A model generated the notes under the pieces. The model saw nothing but the letters and a program-made list of their open reading frames with translations. It was not told the DNA's origin and did not search any database. This document shows positions 60,575 to 64,000 of a stretch of DNA of 64,000 bases, piece after piece. A program made the translations under genes and the position numbers. Each line of letters starts with the position of its first letter. The stretch's first letter is position 1. Location: NCBI GenBank assembly GCA_040285825.1, contig JAUPSS010000001.1, positions 3,534,001 through 3,598,000 of the forward strand, in the 5' to 3' direction. The DNA is from Eukaryota sp. TZLM1-RC (lineage: Eukaryota > Metamonada: BaSk clade).

Positions 60575-61493
60575 TTTTTTTAATTTAATTTTAATTTATT
60601 TTTCAAAACCACAGTCTAAAAGTCAATATCTTCAAAACAAGCTTCCACACCATCAAACCTTACAGCAGCAATGTTTTCATAATGTGCACTGACAGACATT
60701 AAAGCTTTCGAAATCATTTTAGGAATTGATTTGAAAATAGTAAAAACAATACGATTTAGCCACAAGCGACGATCAAAACGCTTATTCATTCTTTTTTTCA
60801 CAAGATTTTCAAAATCATCAATAAAATTCAAAGAAGTTTTTCCAAGACGACCATACAACGATATAGCAAATGGGCAAATTTGGTAATCTACATGGCGAAC
60901 ATGTTTCAATTCTTTTAAATGATTTTTTATGATTTTGAAAATCTTGTGAAAAAAAGAATGGATAAGCGTTTTGATCGTCGCTTGTGGCTAAATCGTATTG
61001 TTTTTACTATTTTCAAATCAATTCCTAAAATGATTTCGAAAGCTTTAATGTCTGTCAGTGCACATTATGAAAACATTGCTGCTGTAAGGTTTGATGGTGT
61101 GGAAGCTTGTTTTGAAGATATTGACTTTTAGACTGTGGTTTAACAATAAAATAAAATTAATTTAAAAAAAATTCTTTTAAAGGATTTGCATACTTTTTCC
61201 GTTTGTACAATTCGGAGTCATCAAGGGGGGATACTTCGGATTGAGCATTTTTCAAGGCATTTTTCTTGCATACATCCACTGTTACGACATCAACAACATT
61301 CATGACATCATCAAACGAGGGCACAACAACATCAGCACGTCGTTTTCCATATTCTGAATCTCTTACGCTTTCATTTATATCAAGAGACCTCAACAAAGGT
61401 TCTACAAAGGATTCAATATGATAGGAATTACACATTGCATGGATTTGATCTCTGACTGCATCATGCAACGTAAAACGATAGGAAAAATATATA
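60575..61493 (-). mobile_element. Family B antisense copy in B, carrying the 250 bp sense B insert
   Basis: The duplication tgcaaacat is at 60566-60574 and 61494-61502. The copy has a normal B tail and starts at the codons for SYRFTLHDAVRD. It holds the 60920-61169 insert at the same internal position as the B copies at 32.75 and 35.5 kb. Confidence 0.9.
60920..61169 (+). mobile_element. Short family B insert, inverted counterpart of 32753-33003
   Basis: It is flanked by aattcttttaaa at 60908-60919 and 61170-61181, the reverse complement of the repeat around 32753-33003. The sequence, including the TGATTTTTTATGATT junction and the AATAAAATAAAATTAATTT tail, is the same. Confidence 0.92.
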
Positions 61494-61756
61494 TGCAAAC
61501 ATCCACTGTTACGACATCAACAACATTCATGACATCATCAAACATATCTAAAGAAGAAATTGAATCAAGTTCAATTTTCATTTTTTCCAAAATAACTTGC
61601 AATTCATTCTGAATTTGAGGCACATTTCCTAACCAACAACCAAGGAACTTAAAAGCATCACTAATATAATTAGTAAAAGGGACAATAGAATCGTTTATCA
61701 CGAGGTCTTGAGCAGAAGAGCCAATCAGAAGGCATTTCCCCTTAAAAATAGAAAAC

Positions 61757-63550
61757 TTTTTTTTTATTAATTTATTGAATTTGCACACTTGATTAAATTA
61801 AATCATAACTAATGGGACGACTATCATTAAACCAAGATTTCCTCTACAAAATCTTGATTTTGTATTGGTTTTGTGTTTTGATTTTTTTTTATTTAAATTT
61901 AATTTTATTCTAAACCTATAAATCAACATCTAAAAAATCCATCTCTCCCAAAACAAAAACACTAGATGCAACTCTCTCATAGTGAGATCCAAGAGAAAGC
62001 AAAGCATCAGAAACCATCTTCAACATCCCCTTAAAAACAGAAAACACAATTCTATTTTGCCAAAACAATCTGTTGAAATTTCTGCCAGTTCTTCTCTTTA
62101 CAATCATTTCAAAATCATCCAAAAAACGTAAAGCAGTTGGTGCAAGTGAACCAAAAAGGGAAAATACAAATGGATACAAATTGTATTTTGCATGCTGTAG
62201 ACTGGCCAATTTGGACAAAGGTTCATTGTATTTTTTGAATTTAAAATTTTCAGCATTTGAAAGGGGATTATGAATTTCAGAATTAACAAGCCTTTCATTT
62301 GAGGCATTACAAGGATCAACAGACATTACATCCAATAAAATGAAGCTTCCATCTAATCCAGGTAATATGACATCACCTCTATTATTCTTATGAAAATCAT
62401 TTTCAGCATCAAACAGATTTGACAACAAAGGTTCCAAGAAGGATTCAATTCTATGAGATTTACACATACAATATAACTGGTCTCTTACAGCATCATGAAC
62501 CTTGCTTCTAAAAGTAATAAAATGTTTACAATTTAACAAATGAGTAGTTGTTATTTCTCGAGAACATTTACATATTAAATTATGAGGTAAATTATCAGGC
62601 CAGATAAAGGAACGAAATCTCATATTCAGAGTCCAAGCAGAATCGGATAAGAGAGTACCATAAACTTGTGGAATTGTTGTTACTAAGGCAGAAGAAGTAC
62701 TGTCACACATATCTTGTAAAAGATTTGCAAAAGCGGGATTCTTTTTCTTGGCCAAGCCAAGTCTAACATCAAAATCCAAGCTTTCAAAAATCTTTGACAA
62801 TTTTTGTTGAAGCTTTTTACAGCAAAACTGTAAATTAAATAGAGATCGGTTTGGAATTTCTTGAATTGATTGAGGAAAACATTTGGTCCAAATTTGTGGC
62901 GGTAATTTTTCAAGTTCACAAGATAACTCATACAAATAGGGACTGCAATTGGGAACTAACAGATGAGAATCATCAGGAAATCTACGAGAAAATTCATAAA
63001 TAAAATTTTTGCCACCACCCAAGAATGCTGATTGACACAAAATTGAAGATTTAGTAAAACCAATACCACCCAAATTTGCTGAAGAAAATAAATGGCTTTT
63101 CAACATTCCTGGTTCTACATCCAATAAATCAGCAAAAAATTCTGTTCTCAATGAATTAAAAGAACGACAAAAATCTAATGCTATGGAAGGAGCACAAGAT
63201 CTCAAAATGTGGGTTATTCTCCCAGTGTAGCAAATTTTAAGCATGAAAAATTTAATATGCTTTTCTATATCTAAAGAAGAAATTGAATCAAGTTCAATTT
63301 TCATTTTTTCCAAAATAACTTGCAATTCATTCTGAATTTGAGGCACATTTCCTAACCAACAACCAAGGAACTTAAAAGCATCACTACTATAATTAGTAAA
63401 AGGGACAATAGAATCGTTTATCACGAGGTCTTGAGCAGAAGAGCCAATCAGAAGGCATTTGCTGGCATTAAGATGAAGCCCAATATTTTCATATGAATCG
63501 GCAATTTCTTGAGCAACCAATTCTAGTAAATCAAATGAACCAATCAAGGA
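61757..63550 (-). mobile_element. F tail joined to family A within one target duplication
   Basis: The duplication aatagaaaac is at 61747-61756 and 63551-63560. Inside, a T-run and about 105 bases of the F 3' end are followed by about 21 bases of unknown origin, then by the T-run and 1.67 kb of A. No F sequence returns after A. A single insertion event that copied F RNA and then A RNA explains this most simply. Confidence 0.8.
61916..63549 (-). pseudogene. Family A C-terminal half, open frame from RT thumb to stop
   Basis: About 545 codons are open without interruption, from SLIGSFDLLELVAQEIA to FLDVDL and TAG at 61916-61918. It contains the zinc motif CKCSREITTTHLLNC and RLE core RGDVILPGLD...D. 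It lacks the RT palm with YMDD, cut off at the 5' end. It is the best-preserved family A C-terminus in the window and useful as reference for the other copies. Confidence 0.88.
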
Positions 63551-63658
63551 AATAGAAAACACAATTCTATTTTGCCAAAACAATCTGCTGAAATTTCTCC
63601 CAGTTCTTCTCTTTACAATCATTTCAAAATAATCCAAAAAACGTAAAGCAGTTGGTGC

Positions 63659-64000
63659 CAATCATTTAACTTGTAAATGTGGTAAACCTCTTTTGTTTAC
63701 TCATCTTTTGAACTGTAAACATTTCATTACGTTTAGAAGCAAAGTGCATAATAACGTCAGGGACCAAATTTATGTAATGTGCAAATCATATCGTGTAGAT
63801 TCCTTTTTAGAACCGCTGTTATCAAAATTAATTCTTGATGATCCCAATATTGATAGTACGCGTTACAACAGAGCTTCTATGGGTCTGACTAGAGGTGATC
63901 TAGTTGTTCCTGGTTTAAATGGTAGTTTTACTATTTTGGACGCCATGTCTATTGACCCTTGTAATTCCTCTAACGAACATTTCATTAACTCGGATGTAAA
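63659..64000 (+). mobile_element. Family D fragment continuing beyond the window
   Basis: It is open from the codons for NHLTCKCGKPLLFTHLLNC through the RLE core RGDLVVPGLN...D to the window end. It is nearly identical to the D copies at 12.8 and 50.2 kb. The left edge joins the A remnant with no visible target duplication. Confidence 0.88.

Larger units (their letters stand above)
60141..61543 (-). mobile_element. Family B antisense insertion in A, split by another B
   Basis: The duplication atatctaaaga is at 60130-60140 and 61544-61554. B sequence lies at 60141-60574 and 61503-61543; the frame is open for the last 125 codons. It is split by a second antisense B with its own target duplication. 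Confidence 0.9.
58751..61738 (-). mobile_element. Family A insertion in E, split by B
   Basis: A sequence lies at 58751-60140 and 61555-61738. Its tail variant and the lesion near 59129 match the copies at 33.5 and 36.3 kb, about 22.46 kb from the latter. It continues into the RT thumb before the B insertion, and ends at 61738 inside the codons for NASKCLLIG. Confidence 0.88.
61739..63658 (-). mobile_element. Family A remnant split by an F/A insertion
   Basis: Only 61739-61756 and 63551-63658 remain of this A piece, encoding LAPTALRFLD...NRIVFSIFKG. Its left edge joins another A fragment without a tail, and its right edge joins family D at 63659, so both ends look like deletion or recombination joints. 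Confidence 0.75.

Noticed and set aside
1-64000. CRISPR arrays, tRNA or rRNA genes
   Set aside because: No regularly spaced short repeats, cloverleaf-like or rRNA-like stretches were seen; all repeats are dispersed LINE segments.
1-64000. Alternative genetic code with reassigned TAA/TAG
   Set aside because: Families A-D end at homologous positions with TAG or TAA, and glutamine is written CAA/CAG throughout; in-frame stops inside copies go along with frameshifts.

Overview
This 64 kb window is AT-rich eukaryotic DNA made almost entirely of non-LTR retrotransposons (LINEs) of the type with a restriction-like endonuclease (RLE). I recognise no host gene, rRNA, tRNA, LTR element, DNA transposon or CRISPR array. 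The organism cannot be named from the sequence. The AT richness, intronless elements and standard stop codons (TAA/TAG close homologous reading frames at the same place) fit a protist or invertebrate. The density of nested copies suggests a heterochromatic, subtelomeric or otherwise gene-free island.

Every element has one plan. The 5' end is T-rich and begins at CTCCCTCC. One long ORF of about 1,060-1,120 codons follows. It carries an N-terminal CCHC zinc knuckle and a CX2C...CX2C zinc ribbon, a reverse transcriptase (motifs F-LDFKNAFNS, GVKQGDPLGP and YMDD), a C-terminal CX1CX7-9HX3C zinc motif, and an RLE core R-x-D-X13-D. The 3' UTR is very short, with AATAAA and a poly(A) tail. I use my own family labels. 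A is most abundant (full length about 3.49 kb; C-terminus ends FLDVDL). B is about 3.32 kb (ends FEDIDF). C is seen only as 3' halves (ends CLEDIEF/L). D is about 3.4 kb (ends FEDVEF). E, F and G are diverged and partial.

Layout. 1-8.7 kb: A in G, a D piece, and B with an inverted 5' end holding A and C. 8.7-13.5 kb: a full-length D split by A. 13.5-16.6 kb: B split by A. 16.6-30.8 kb: a C copy hosting a stack five elements deep (C > B > A > A > C). 30.8-38.5 kb: an E copy with B and A insertions, tandemly duplicated with a unit of about 2,788 bp. 38.5-51.0 kb: a D copy hosting two full-length A copies and a long sense A. 51.2-54.5 kb: the best preserved element, a full-length B with a single frameshift. 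54.5-64 kb: A copies interrupted by F, E and B, a probable F/A chimeric insertion, and the start of another D.

Many insertions can be dissected exactly because the interrupted host resumes after a 9-20 bp target-site duplication. Most copies are 5' truncated and carry homopolymer frameshifts. No copy here is visibly intact from start to stop. The B copy at 51.2-54.5 kb comes closest and could represent the source of RT/RLE activity.
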